NCBI GenBank assembly: GCA_000990445.1
Contig: LBTJ01000012.1
Span: forward strand, 1 to 34,726
Direction of reading: 5' to 3'
DNA: 34,726 bases
Source of the DNA: Candidatus Roizmanbacteria bacterium GW2011_GWA2_37_7
GTDB lineage: Bacteria; Patescibacteriota; Microgenomatia; UBA1406; GWC2-37-13
Shown here in pieces: positions 24,207 through 32,694 of the stretch (position 1 is its first letter; every line of letters begins with the position of its first letter). The translations under genes and the position numbers were made by a program. The notes beneath the pieces are model-generated. The model was not told the origin of the DNA and did not search any database. It saw only the letters and a program-made list of their open reading frames with translations.

Positions 24207-25022
24207 ATGCTTTCTGACGAACAAAAAAATAGAATTTCAGAAGTTATCAAAAAGATATTACTATCAAGCTTAAGGAAGTTTCCTAAGGTTGATCAGCAAA
24301 ATAGAAATGCTCCATTCCATGATATTATCTTAAAAACCTTTGAAAAAGAATTGCAGCATGTCAATATATCAACGCCTTACTTACTAGCAATTTCAAGTTG
24401 GCTTCATGGGTTAAGTACCTCGATGGGCAGTAGTTATGAATCATTAGTACATATACTTTCCGGCGGATATAAAAGGAAGTTTACTGCAGCATTTACTTTA
24501 AAAGTAAAAGTTTCACAAGCTAGTACTATTGAAAATATTATTCGGGAGCTAAAAGCTGGAAATAAAGTCAGACTTCCAAATACATCAGTAGAGAATAGGT
24601 TGATCTTTAAATTTAAATCTAATGAAAAAGAGATAAATGCTTTAGAATTTACAGTTGATAATTATATTGAAACAAAAAAATATATTGAGGGAATAGAACT
24701 CAAATCAGTGAGACCAAATTCAGGTGAGGGCCGTGGAGAGAAGCAAAAAATCTTATATGCAAAGGCCGCGTTTAAAAAATTACATCCCACAAAAGAAATT
24801 AAGTATTACGTAGGATTTCCATTTGATCCGACATCTAATGATGCAGTATCTTTTAATAAAGAAAGATTTTTTAATTATCTTATTGAATTTAAGAAATTTT
24901 TTAGTCCTGAAGAAGTATTGATAGCTTCTGAATTATGGGATCATCTTTCAGGACATTCCCATACAATGGATGAAATTTTTGAAATAATTACGAAAACAAT
25001 AGAGAAGGTAAATAGAAGATAA
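24207..25022 (+). CDS. Type II restriction endonuclease, probably TdeIII/MjaII-like
   Basis: Adjacent to and 4 nt after the methyltransferase, so the two form an R-M pair. The 271-residue protein has SSWLHGLSTSMGSSYESLVHILSGG (63-87), reminiscent of the N-terminal helical signature of the TdeIII/MjaII family. It also has a plausible PD-(D/E)XK site: D151 then IELK (163-166), followed by SVRPNSGEGRGEK, a pattern common in such nucleases (ELK..KPN). Recognition sequence cannot be inferred; relatives are reported to cut GGNCC-type sites. The family name is from memory; the nuclease role is better supported by context. Confidence 0.7.
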   Translation: MLSDEQKNRISEVIKKILLSSLRKFPKVDQQNRNAPFHDIILKTFEKELQHVNISTPYLLAISSWLHGLSTSMGSSYESLVHILSGGYKRKFTAAFTLKVKVSQASTIENIIRELKAGNKVRLPNTSVENRLIFKFKSNEKEINALEFTVDNYIETKKYIEGIELKSVRPNSGEGRGEKQKILYAKAAFKKLHPTKEIKYYVGFPFDPTSNDAVSFNKERFFNYLIEFKKFFSPEEVLIASELWDHLSGHSHTMDEIFEIITKTIEKVNRR

Positions 25023-25034
25023 TCCTAATTTTTG

Positions 25035-25227
25035 CCACACTTTTCCATAAAGTGTGGATAGAAGAGCTTTGTGACAATCTACACCCACACTTTACCCACA
25101 TTGTGTGGATAAAAAACCGTTGTGACGGTCTAAACAATTTTTTAGCCCACACTTTACCCACACTTTGAAAAGTATGGATAAAATAGCTTTGCAACAACCC
25201 GTATCCACACTGTTTTTCAAAGTGTGG
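25035..25227. repeat. Cluster of hairpin repeats with DnaA-box-like 9-mers
   Basis: Four degenerate units, 50-69 bp apart, each contain a CCACAC...GTGTGG-type inverted repeat. The best is CCACACTTT (25035-25043) / AAAGTGTGG (25049-25057); another is CCACACT (25205-25211) / AGTGTGG (25221-25227). Spacers share TTGTGAC/TTGCAAC-like words. One perfect DnaA box (TGTGGATAA, 25104-25112) and five one-mismatch boxes (25053, 25092, 25154, 25173, 25201) occur in 157 bp. No T-run makes a strong terminator. It fills most of the 293-bp gap between the endonuclease and the next glycosyltransferase. Confidence 0.7.
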
Positions 25228-25304
25228 AGAATATTTTGTGCCCCACACCGAGGATCGGTTTGTGTTTCAATTATTCACTTGCAGGAGGTTGCAGATTCTT
25301 AGGA

Positions 25305-25310
25305 TATAAT
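25305..25310 (+). promoter_or_regulatory. -10 element of a likely leaderless promoter
   Basis: A perfect TATAAT ends 5 nt before the ATG at 25316. A GGAGGT at 25284-25289 is too far from the ATG to act as its Shine-Dalgarno sequence. No well spaced -35 is found (TTGCAG at 25279 is 20 bp away). Confidence 0.35.
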
Positions 25311-25315
25311 ATGCT

Positions 25316-26434
25316 ATGGCAAAAAGGGAAATTGCAATAGTCTACGACTGGATGGACTCATGGGGTGGAGTTGAGCGAATGCTTCTTATTCTCAATGAGA
25401 TGTTTCCTGAGGCAAAGTGGTATACGAGTTATGTGGATGAAGAGAGGGCGCAGTGGGTCAGGAAATTAAAGGTGAAAACTTCATTTATCCAATCCCTTCC
25501 TTCATTCATAAAAAAAAGCCGGATTCTTTCGCTTCCCTTCTATCCGTATGCATTTGAGAGTTTTGATCTGAAGGGATACGATTTGGTAATTTCGGTTACT
25601 TCGTCCTTTGCAAAATCCGTGATTACCGGTCCCGGCACCAGACACATCTGTATATTGTTGACACCAACACGGTGGTTGTGGAGTCATGGAGAGATGTATG
25701 ATTTAGGATGTACGAATTTTGATTTATGCAATCCAATAAAATCGTGGGTCGTCCGTAAAATGCAAGCGTGGGATATGGTTGCTGCGTCCCGGCCGGATAA
25801 AATTATTTCAATTTCTCAGACTGTAGCAGACCGGTGCCTCAAATATTACGATCGAAAATCTGAAGTAGTGTATCCGCCGTTTGATATTGAATATTGGAAA
25901 AGCGTGAAACGCAAAACGTGTAACGCAAAACGTTTATTTTTCAATGAATATTATCTCATTGTTTCAAGGCTTGAGCCATATAAAAAAGTTGATCTTGTCA
26001 TAGTAACATTTAACAAGATGAAAGACAAGAAGTTAATCATTGTGGGAAAAGGGACGCAAGAACAAAAACTCAAAGCAATTGCAGGGGAAAATACTCGATT
26101 TATTCAAGATATATCCGATCAAGAATTGGCAGATCTCTATTTGAGCGCTACAGCCTTGATCATGCCGCAGGAAGAAGACTTTGGATATGTCGCTCTTGAA
26201 GCACAGTTTTTTGGCTGTCCAGTGATCGCATATGCAAAAGGCGGAGCAACTGAGACTGTTATTCCACAAAAAACAGGTATATTTTTTTCAGATCAAACTG
26301 TCAGCTCTCTTCAAGATGCAGTTGCAGAAGTTGGCTGTAGAAAGTACAATCTAGGAGGTAGATACGGGCATTTGAAGAGGTTTTCAAAAGAAAAATTTGT
26401 ACATAAATTAGAAAGTCTCGCGTGCGACCTATAA
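25316..26434 (+). CDS. Glycosyltransferase family 4 (WbaZ-like)
   Basis: A 372-residue GT-B enzyme starting AIVYDWMDSWGGVERMLLIL (glycine-rich acceptor-side loop, 7-26), with TPTRWLW (116-122), YYLIVSRLEPYKKVDLVI (212-229) and the EX7E motif MPQEEDFGYVALEA (283-296), then GCPVIAYAKGGATETV. The pattern resembles mannosyl- or rhamnosyl-transferases of O-antigen-like loci. A heptamer-based repeat encodes VKRKTCNAKR (197-206), an extra segment between the two domains. ManC follows after 21 nt. Confidence 0.9.
   Translation: MAKREIAIVYDWMDSWGGVERMLLILNEMFPEAKWYTSYVDEERAQWVRKLKVKTSFIQSLPSFIKKSRILSLPFYPYAFESFDLKGYDLVISVTSSFAKSVITGPGTRHICILLTPTRWLWSHGEMYDLGCTNFDLCNPIKSWVVRKMQAWDMVAASRPDKIISISQTVADRCLKYYDRKSEVVYPPFDIEYWKSVKRKTCNAKRLFFNEYYLIVSRLEPYKKVDLVIVTFNKMKDKKLIIVGKGTQEQKLKAIAGENTRFIQDISDQELADLYLSATALIMPQEEDFGYVALEAQFFGCPVIAYAKGGATETVIPQKTGIFFSDQTVSSLQDAVAEVGCRKYNLGGRYGHLKRFSKEKFVHKLESLACDL
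25904..25931 (+). repeat. 14-bp tandem duplication (two heptamer pairs) inside the second GT4 gene
   Basis: GTGAAACGCAAAAC (25904-25917) is followed directly by GTGTAACGCAAAAC (25918-25931), with 13 of 14 bases identical. Each can be read as two related heptamers (GTGWAAC, GCAAAAC). Since 14 is not a multiple of three, a unit change shifts the frame. Confidence 0.8.
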
Positions 26435-26455
26435 AATCCACGTTACACGATACAT

Positions 26456-27541
26456 ATGAAAGCAGTTATATTTGCAGGAGGAGTCGGTACACGTTTGTGG
26501 CCGCTTTCCCGCAAAAAATCACCAAAACAGTTTGAAAAAGTAGTTGGGGATAAATCGACACTTCAGCTTGCCGCCGAGAGATTGCAGCCTGAATTTATAC
26601 CCGCCGATATCTATATCTCAACAGGGCAGCAGTATGTCGAGATGGTGAAAGAACAGTTGCCGTTTATTCCGCAGGAAAATATCATTGCCGAACCTGCCAA
26701 ACGTGATGTCGGCCCTGCTGTTGGTTTAGTCATGGGATACCTTGCGCAGAAATTTCCTCACGAACCAGTTGTTATTTTATGGAGCGATCATTTAGTCAAA
26801 AAAATTGATCTCTTTAAAAAAATACTCATACATGTTGGCAGGTTTGTGTCAGAGAAAGAAAAATGTATTGTATTTATTGGACAAAAACCACGGTTTGCTT
26901 CTGAAAATCTTGGGTGGATTGCGATTGGTGAAATAACGTCAAAATTAGATAGTATGAAACTACATACATTTCAAGCGTTCAAATACCGTCCTGATAAAGA
27001 AACCGCTGATGCATTTTTTAACAGTAAAAAATATTGTTGGAATCTTGGATACTTTGTTTCAACACCGTTGTTTATTTATTCGTTATTTCAAAAATATGCA
27101 CCAGAGATTTATGAAGCTGCAGAAAAAATCGTACGAGTATCTACATTGCTTGAGTTTCATACAAAATTAAAAAAACACTATAAAGAAATGCCTGAGATCA
27201 GCTTTGACAATGCAGTGCTTGAAAAGATTGATACAAAATGTGCGTATGTGGTGGACGAGGATATCGGCTGGAGTGATGTAGGAGCATGGGAGGCTTTGAA
27301 GGAAGCTCTTGAACATCATCGTCAGGATAATATCACAAAAGGAAGAGTGCTGCTTGAAAGCTCGAAAGACAGTCTTGTGTATAATTATGAAGGAAAAAAA
27401 ATGATTGTCGGGGTTGAACTTGATGATGTGTTGGTAGTAAATACCGAGGATGTTTTGTTGGTTGCACGCAAATCTGCGGTCCAACAAATCAAAAAAATTG
27501 TTGAAGGGTTTCAAGGAACAGAAAACGAAAAACTAACTTAA
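26456..27541 (+). CDS. manC: Mannose-1-phosphate guanylyltransferase
   Basis: It makes GDP-mannose from GTP and mannose-1-phosphate. The 361 residues start AVIFAGGVGTRLWPLSRKKSPKQF, the pyrophosphorylase signature (GGxGTRLWPLSR...PKQF, 7-26), and contain ENIIAEPAKRDVGPAVGL, WNLGYFVSTP and IGWSDVGAWEAL. It has only the nucleotidyltransferase domain plus the left-handed beta-helix end, and lacks the isomerase cupin domain of bifunctional ManC/AlgA. It implies that mannose or a derivative (fucose, rhamnose) enters the surface glycan. Two related heptamers (CACGTTA, CACGATA) lie just upstream at 26439-26452. Confidence 0.93.
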   Translation: MKAVIFAGGVGTRLWPLSRKKSPKQFEKVVGDKSTLQLAAERLQPEFIPADIYISTGQQYVEMVKEQLPFIPQENIIAEPAKRDVGPAVGLVMGYLAQKFPHEPVVILWSDHLVKKIDLFKKILIHVGRFVSEKEKCIVFIGQKPRFASENLGWIAIGEITSKLDSMKLHTFQAFKYRPDKETADAFFNSKKYCWNLGYFVSTPLFIYSLFQKYAPEIYEAAEKIVRVSTLLEFHTKLKKHYKEMPEISFDNAVLEKIDTKCAYVVDEDIGWSDVGAWEALKEALEHHRQDNITKGRVLLESSKDSLVYNYEGKKMIVGVELDDVLVVNTEDVLLVARKSAVQQIKKIVEGFQGTENEKLT

Positions 27542-27558
27542 AATTTATTCTAAACTAC

Positions 27559-28230
27559 ATGCAAGAACGTGCTTCTTTCATATCTGGACAACTGTATCAA
27601 TCAATACTTAAACGACTGATCGATGTGCTCCTTTCAATTATTCTCATTGCACTATTTGGCATATTTGCAATTGTCATTGCGATATTGATTAAGTTTTCTT
27701 CAGATGGTCCGATTTTTGCAGATGTACCAGAAAGAATCGGTCAACATGGGAAACGATTTAGGATGTTTAAATTCCGTTCAATGATACAGAATGCCCATAC
27801 CTTGCTTCGGACAGATCCTCGTTTTGAGGAGCTTTATAAAGAATACAAAAAAGGAAGTTATAAACTGCAAAATGATCCGCGGATTACACCGATCGGTAAA
27901 TTTATCAGAAAGCATTCTCTTGATGAGCTTCCACAGATTCTCAATGTGTTAAACGGTGATATGAGTTTGGTTGGACCACGGGCGTATTATCCTGACGAGC
28001 TTGAAAATCAGCAAAATGAATATCCGCACGCGCGTAAACTTGTCGACAAAGTACTTTCAGTTAAGCCGGGAATCACCGGTCTCTGGCAGGTGTCAGGAAG
28101 ATCAGAGATAAATTTTGGCGAGCGTATCATCATAGACGCTCGGTATGTTGATCAGATATCGCTCCGAAACGATCTGATTATCATTGCGCAAACACCACTT
28201 GTCATGCTTACAGGAAAAGGTGCGGTATAA
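27559..28230 (+). CDS. Polyprenyl-phosphate sugar-1-phosphate transferase (WcaJ/RfbP type)
   Basis: It starts repeat-unit synthesis by moving a sugar-1-phosphate to undecaprenyl phosphate. The 223-residue protein is the short form with only the catalytic domain: an N-terminal hydrophobic helix (about 19-45) after KRLIDV, FKFRSM, SLDELPQILNVLNGDMSLVGPRAY (holding the catalytic Asp-Glu) and VKPGITGLWQVSGR. No N-terminal multi-pass domain is present. Comes 17 nt after manC. Confidence 0.92.
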   Translation: MQERASFISGQLYQSILKRLIDVLLSIILIALFGIFAIVIAILIKFSSDGPIFADVPERIGQHGKRFRMFKFRSMIQNAHTLLRTDPRFEELYKEYKKGSYKLQNDPRITPIGKFIRKHSLDELPQILNVLNGDMSLVGPRAYYPDELENQQNEYPHARKLVDKVLSVKPGITGLWQVSGRSEINFGERIIIDARYVDQISLRNDLIIIAQTPLVMLTGKGAV

Positions 28231-28273
28231 TTAAAGATTGAAATTACAAATATTTTTTATTTCACATAATGCT

Positions 28274-30175
28274 ATGAAAAGATTACTCCGACCCATCAAT
28301 TCTATGAAGACCCCAAACAATAAACTAAAAATTGCGTTTCAAAAAAAGCCATTGTTAATAGCTGGCGGCGTGCTTGGTTCTTTGATTATTGTGTTTGGAA
28401 TATTTGCATACATTTTTGTTTATGCACCTGTCATGAAGATCAAAGCCGCGGGAATGGCTGTCATGGATGAAGCAAAGAAGCTGAATCAAGATATTAAATT
28501 AAACGATATTGATCTTATTAAAACCAGCGTGAAATCATTATCTGAAAAATATCAAGCATTTGAAAAAGAGTCCCAGTCAGTGTACTGGGCGACATTTGTA
28601 CCATATGTGCGAGATTTCAAAAACGGTGTTGAGGCAGGAGGGTATGTAATCAAAGCAGCAGATGAGACAGTAGTCGCGATTTATCCGTATGCAGACCTCA
28701 TTGGATTTAAACAAGGTGAGCAGAATTTTTACGAGAAAAGCGCAGAAGATAGGCTGCAAACTGCGGTGCTTACCCTTGATAAAATGCTGAAAAGCATTGA
28801 CTCGGTTGCAAAAAATATTGAAGAAGCAGAAAAACGAATTGAGCAGATAGATCCAGATCGATATCCTGAAAAAATTGGCGGCACACAAATACGTGCTCAG
28901 ATCATCCAAGGAAAGGAGCAATTTGAAGGAATGGCTTCTCTTTTTGTTGATGCAAAACCGCTTCTTAAACAACTCCCACAAATCCTTGGATCTGAAGAAG
29001 AAAAAAACTATTTAATTCTGTTTCAAAATACTGCTGAGCGCCGTGCTACCGGAGGATTTTATACGTTTTTTGCTGTTTTTAATATAAACAAAGGAAAAAT
29101 TTTTATTAAAGATTCAAGTGATATCTATGACCTTGACAACTCAATTTCCGCACATCCAAAAGCTCCTGCAGAGATACTTACCTATCACAAAAATGTCACA
29201 CGGTTTTATCTCAGAGACAGCAATATTTCACCGGATTTTGTACAGTCTGTCAAACTATTTGATGAGTTGTATCAAAAATCGGGAAGAAAAGTCAACTACG
29301 ATGGCATAATTGCCATGGATTCAAAGGTGCTCGTTGACATGTTGAAAATTTTTGGAGACACACAAGTCAATGGTATAAATTTCTCCGCAGAGACAGATGC
29401 ACGATGTGACTGCCCGCAGGTAATTTATTCATTATTTGATATTGTTGATCGTCCGGTCAACTATGTCAAAGTAGACAGAAAACGCATTTTGGGCAATCTG
29501 ATGCTTGAGCTTTTTTATAAAGCCATTGGTTTTTCTCCATCAAAATACTGGGGGCAGCTTGCACAAACCATGTTTACGAATCTTGACCAAAAACACATTC
29601 TCCTCTATTTTATAGATAAAGATGCCCAGGCAGCTGTAGAGCGTATGAACTATGCAGGAAGAATTATCAATGTTGAAGGAGATTATCTTCATGTGAATAA
29701 CGTCAACTTTGCTGGTGCAAAATCAAACTTGTTTATTGATGAGGAACTTATTTCCAAAACAACATTTGAAGGAGAAAAAATTGTGCGTGAGGTTGTCATG
29801 AAGTTCAAAAATCCACATCCGCAATCTGACTGTAATCTTGAGCGTGGAGGACTATGTCTGAATGCAACACTGAGAAACTGGATACGATTTTATGTGCCAG
29901 AAGGCTCAAAACTTGTATCGTTTCAAGGATCAAAAACTGAAACAAAGACATATAAAAGTCTTGGCAAAACAGTATTTGAAGGGTTTATGACCGTAGATCC
30001 GGAAGGGGTAGCGACAGTGACTGTTACATACGAATTACCAAATACAATAAACAAAGAAAATTACAAACTGTATATCCAAAAGCAACCAGGTGTTGAAAAA
30101 CAGACGTTAACAGTTGAAATAGATGAGAAAAAACAGTTTACCGGACTGTTTACAGAAGACAAGGTAGTGGAGTAA
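28274..30175 (+). CDS. DUF4012 membrane-anchored protein
   Basis: A 633-residue protein of unknown function. One transmembrane helix (LLIAGGVLGSLIIVFGIFAYIFVY) follows a basic N-terminus, so the remainder is outside the membrane. A coiled-coil-like part precedes the DUF4012 core with NTAERRATGGFYTFFAVF and FIDKDAQAAVERM. DUF4012 proteins are often found beside polysaccharide genes in CPR genomes and Gram-positives, which fits here. I use the ATG at 28274; the frame is open to a TTG at 28238. Four cysteines (two near CDCPQ, two near CNLERGGLCL) could form disulphides. Confidence 0.85.
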   Translation: MKRLLRPINSMKTPNNKLKIAFQKKPLLIAGGVLGSLIIVFGIFAYIFVYAPVMKIKAAGMAVMDEAKKLNQDIKLNDIDLIKTSVKSLSEKYQAFEKESQSVYWATFVPYVRDFKNGVEAGGYVIKAADETVVAIYPYADLIGFKQGEQNFYEKSAEDRLQTAVLTLDKMLKSIDSVAKNIEEAEKRIEQIDPDRYPEKIGGTQIRAQIIQGKEQFEGMASLFVDAKPLLKQLPQILGSEEEKNYLILFQNTAERRATGGFYTFFAVFNINKGKIFIKDSSDIYDLDNSISAHPKAPAEILTYHKNVTRFYLRDSNISPDFVQSVKLFDELYQKSGRKVNYDGIIAMDSKVLVDMLKIFGDTQVNGINFSAETDARCDCPQVIYSLFDIVDRPVNYVKVDRKRILGNLMLELFYKAIGFSPSKYWGQLAQTMFTNLDQKHILLYFIDKDAQAAVERMNYAGRIINVEGDYLHVNNVNFAGAKSNLFIDEELISKTTFEGEKIVREVVMKFKNPHPQSDCNLERGGLCLNATLRNWIRFYVPEGSKLVSFQGSKTETKTYKSLGKTVFEGFMTVDPEGVATVTVTYELPNTINKENYKLYIQKQPGVEKQTLTVEIDEKKQFTGLFTEDKVVE

Positions 30176-30204
30176 CGACAAATTGTGACGGGAAAAAAAC
30201 TCTC

Positions 30205-30729
30205 ATGAGCAAGGTTCAAAAAATTACCGGGTTTGTTTTAAAAAGGAAAACCCTTCTTGAGTCTGATGTAATGGCAACTCTGTACAGCAAAGAACACGGT
30301 AAAATGACGCTGCTTGTGAAAGGGGTACGTAAAATAACCTCCAAAAGGGCGGCACATATTCAAACAGGGAACTTGATTTCAGCTCAAGTGAGAGAATCTC
30401 ATAATATTCTCTATCTCCAATCATCGGAGCTTATATCAGGATTTCTTTCTCTTCGTACTGATACGATGATTGATCAAATTTATTTATTTCTATCAATTAT
30501 TGATGGGCTTATGCCAGAAGGTCAACAAGATATCCAAGTTTTCAACAGAATTGCGCATTTTTTTATCCAGCTGAGTAAAGGACAAGATCAAACAGAGGTA
30601 TTAAAACGCAATCTTCAAAGGCTGCTTGAAATACTCGGCTATGCTGATGATAAGCTTCCGTTGTCTGCACTGTTGCAGATGGCAGAAAACCATATTGAAA
30701 AAAGGCTTCCACGCCATGTTATAATGTAA
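30205..30729 (+). CDS. recO: DNA repair protein RecO
   Basis: RecO works with RecR to load RecA on SSB-coated DNA. The N-terminal OB fold is recognisable: KITGFVLKRKTLLESDVMATLYSKEHGKMTLLVKGVRKITSKRAAH. The product is 174 residues, shorter than the E. coli form of about 240, and it has no zinc-finger cysteines; it ends in a helical domain (NLQRLLEILGYAD...HIEKRL). The short form looks usual for CPR bacteria. It is 29 nt after the DUF4012 gene and 22 nt before glyS. Confidence 0.82.
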   Translation: MSKVQKITGFVLKRKTLLESDVMATLYSKEHGKMTLLVKGVRKITSKRAAHIQTGNLISAQVRESHNILYLQSSELISGFLSLRTDTMIDQIYLFLSIIDGLMPEGQQDIQVFNRIAHFFIQLSKGQDQTEVLKRNLQRLLEILGYADDKLPLSALLQMAENHIEKRLPRHVIM

Positions 30730-30751
30730 TTTATTTCATTTGTCTTTTTTT

Positions 30752-32125
30752 ATGGATCGCATTATTTCTCTGACAAAACGAAGAGGATTTATTTACCAAA
30801 CATCCGAAATATATGGAGGACTTGCAAATGGGTATGATTATGGTCCGCTTGGCGTAGAGCTGCTTCGAAACATAAAAGAGTTGTGGTGGAAGAAATTTGT
30901 TCATGAAAGAAACGACATGGTTGGGCTTGACACACAGATTATTCTTCATCCAAAAACATGGGAGGCTTCAGGTCATGTGGGGAATTTTGCTGATGCAGTG
31001 GTTGAAGATACGGTTACACATAAACGATACCGCGCTGATCACTTAGTTGAAAAATGGATACAAGGAAAAGAAGAGTTTCATGATGTGGTAGTTGAGGAAA
31101 TGACTATTGAGGAGCTATCAGAATTTATCAAAAAAAATAACATTAAAAGCCCGGATGGAAATACGGTTTCAGAATCAAAGAAATTTGATCTTCTCATGAA
31201 AACTCATCTCGGGTCGCTTGAGGGTGAACAAGATACGGTTTACTTGCGTGGAGAGACAGCACAGGGAATTTTTACCAACTTCAAAAATGTTCTTGATAGT
31301 ACCCGTATCAAGCTCCCATTTGGTATTGGTCAGATAGGAAAAAGCTTTCGAAATGAAATCACCCTCGGGCAGTATATTTTCCGAACCTTTGAGTTTGAAC
31401 AAGGAGAAATAGAGTATTTTTTTGATCCAGAAAAAGAAGACTGGAAACAATTGTTTAAAACGTGGCAAAACGCAATGTGGAATTTTGTGGTACAGGATCT
31501 TGGCATCCAGGAAAAAAATTTACGATGGAGACGACACACGGATACGGAGAGAAGTCATTATAGCAAAGATACCTATGACCTCGATTATCAATTTCCATTT
31601 GGCTGGAAAGAGTTGTGGGGGATTGCATATCGTACAGACTATGATTTAAAACAGCAGATGAAGGGCTCTTCAGTCGATCTTCGATATACGGATCCGTATA
31701 CTCAAAAAAAAATCATTCCTCATGTGATTGAGCCGGCGGTTGGTATGAATCGTCTGGTTTTTATGACACTCTGTGATTCATATTGTGAAGAGAACGATCG
31801 AGTGGTGCTCAAGATCAAACCAATGCTTGCGCCATATACTGCCGCTGTTTTCCCCCTTGTGTCAAATAAACAAGAACTGATTACCTATGCTGAAAAGATT
31901 TTTAATCAATTGAGCGCACAGTATCATACGTACTGGGATGATCGTGGGAACATAGGAAAGCGATATCGATATCAAGATGAAATTGGAACTCCGCTATGCA
32001 TTACTGTTGACTATGAATCTCTTGAAACGCATACTGTAACTATACGTGATCGAGACACCATGAAACAATCACGCATTGCGGTTAAAGATGTTGTATCGTA
32101 TATTGCAAACATTATTAAGAAATAG
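30752..32125 (+). CDS. glyS: Glycyl-tRNA synthetase, class II alpha2 type
   Basis: It charges tRNA-Gly with glycine. The 457 residues carry class II motifs: RGFIYQTSEIYGG...YDYGPLG at the N-terminus, motif 2 GKSFRNEI...FRTFEFEQGE and motif 3 in the VIEPAVGMNRLVF region, then an anticodon-binding domain (LAPYTAAVFPLV). The ATG at 30752 is chosen over a TTG at 30740. The internal zinc-type CPDCG of many relatives reads SPDGN here. All stops in the window behave as ordinary stops, so this is not a UGA-glycine organism. Confidence 0.95.
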   Translation: MDRIISLTKRRGFIYQTSEIYGGLANGYDYGPLGVELLRNIKELWWKKFVHERNDMVGLDTQIILHPKTWEASGHVGNFADAVVEDTVTHKRYRADHLVEKWIQGKEEFHDVVVEEMTIEELSEFIKKNNIKSPDGNTVSESKKFDLLMKTHLGSLEGEQDTVYLRGETAQGIFTNFKNVLDSTRIKLPFGIGQIGKSFRNEITLGQYIFRTFEFEQGEIEYFFDPEKEDWKQLFKTWQNAMWNFVVQDLGIQEKNLRWRRHTDTERSHYSKDTYDLDYQFPFGWKELWGIAYRTDYDLKQQMKGSSVDLRYTDPYTQKKIIPHVIEPAVGMNRLVFMTLCDSYCEENDRVVLKIKPMLAPYTAAVFPLVSNKQELITYAEKIFNQLSAQYHTYWDDRGNIGKRYRYQDEIGTPLCITVDYESLETHTVTIRDRDTMKQSRIAVKDVVSYIANIIKK

Positions 32126-32156
32126 TATTACTCATTCGTACGTTCAATAAATAAAC

Positions 32157-32618
32157 ATGAAACAAGCACAAAAACAGTATATTTTTTTTGGATTCATTAT
32201 TATTATTCTTCTTGCAGTTGGTGTATTTTTTTATGTAAAATCAAAACCTTCAAAGCAAAATGCTCAAGAGAAAAAATCAGTATTTGAGGAACCTACTGAG
32301 ATTATTCCGACTGTTGATTCTTCAGTAAAGGTAGACATTGAAGGAAGAAAAGATGCAGTCATCAAGATTTCGGGGATACAGACAGGCACAGATAGTATTG
32401 AATATCAGCTCACCTATGCGACTGCAAGCGGCGGCAACGAGGGAGTACTTGGTGTTATTACAAAAATAACAAATAGCAAAGCAGAAAAAGATGTTACCTT
32501 TGGAACATGTTCTTCGGGTGTATGCCGATATCATGAAATTGATGGTCCGGTAACCGGAGTATTCAAATTTTCAGGTACATACGGAGACCGGCTTCTTGAA
32601 ACAACATTTGAACTATAG
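32157..32618 (+). CDS. Hypothetical membrane-anchored protein
   Basis: 153 residues; a short basic start, one transmembrane helix (IFFGFIIIILLAVGVFFYV, about 9-27) and an extracellular part of about 120 residues with two cysteines (CSSGVC) and a beta-rich composition ending in YGDRLLETTFEL. No family recognised. The two cysteines might form a disulphide. It ends inside the predicted rpsT promoter region. Confidence 0.7.
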   Translation: MKQAQKQYIFFGFIIIILLAVGVFFYVKSKPSKQNAQEKKSVFEEPTEIIPTVDSSVKVDIEGRKDAVIKISGIQTGTDSIEYQLTYATASGGNEGVLGVITKITNSKAEKDVTFGTCSSGVCRYHEIDGPVTGVFKFSGTYGDRLLETTFEL

Positions 32619-32635
32619 CGCTTTCTATATATAAT
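32608..32635 (+). promoter_or_regulatory. rpsT promoter
   Basis: TTGAAC (32608-32613) and TATAAT (32630-32635) are 16 bp apart. The -35 overlaps the end of the hypothetical gene. A start near 32642 gives a leader of about 78 nt before rpsT. This is one of the best promoter matches in the window and suggests separate control of rpsT and the pilus genes behind it. Confidence 0.55.
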
Positions 32636-32694
32636 AGGTTCTTACATTATGAATTATTGATCTTCACTATATTGTGGGGATTTTAGTACAATAA

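Noticed and set aside
25035-25227. Possible CRISPR array
   Set aside because: Units are degenerate, spacing is irregular (51, 69, 50 bp), the units are themselves hairpins with related spacers, and no cas genes are nearby.
24988-25248. Open minus-strand frame of about 86 codons with repeated SIHT/FIHT words
   Set aside because: It is formed by the hairpin repeats at 25035-25227, has low complexity and no recognisable family, and overlaps the end of the restriction gene.
25284-25289. GGAGGT as the Shine-Dalgarno sequence of the second GT4 gene
   Set aside because: It is 26 nt from the ATG, and a -10 element lies between it and the start, so it is probably not even transcribed with the gene.
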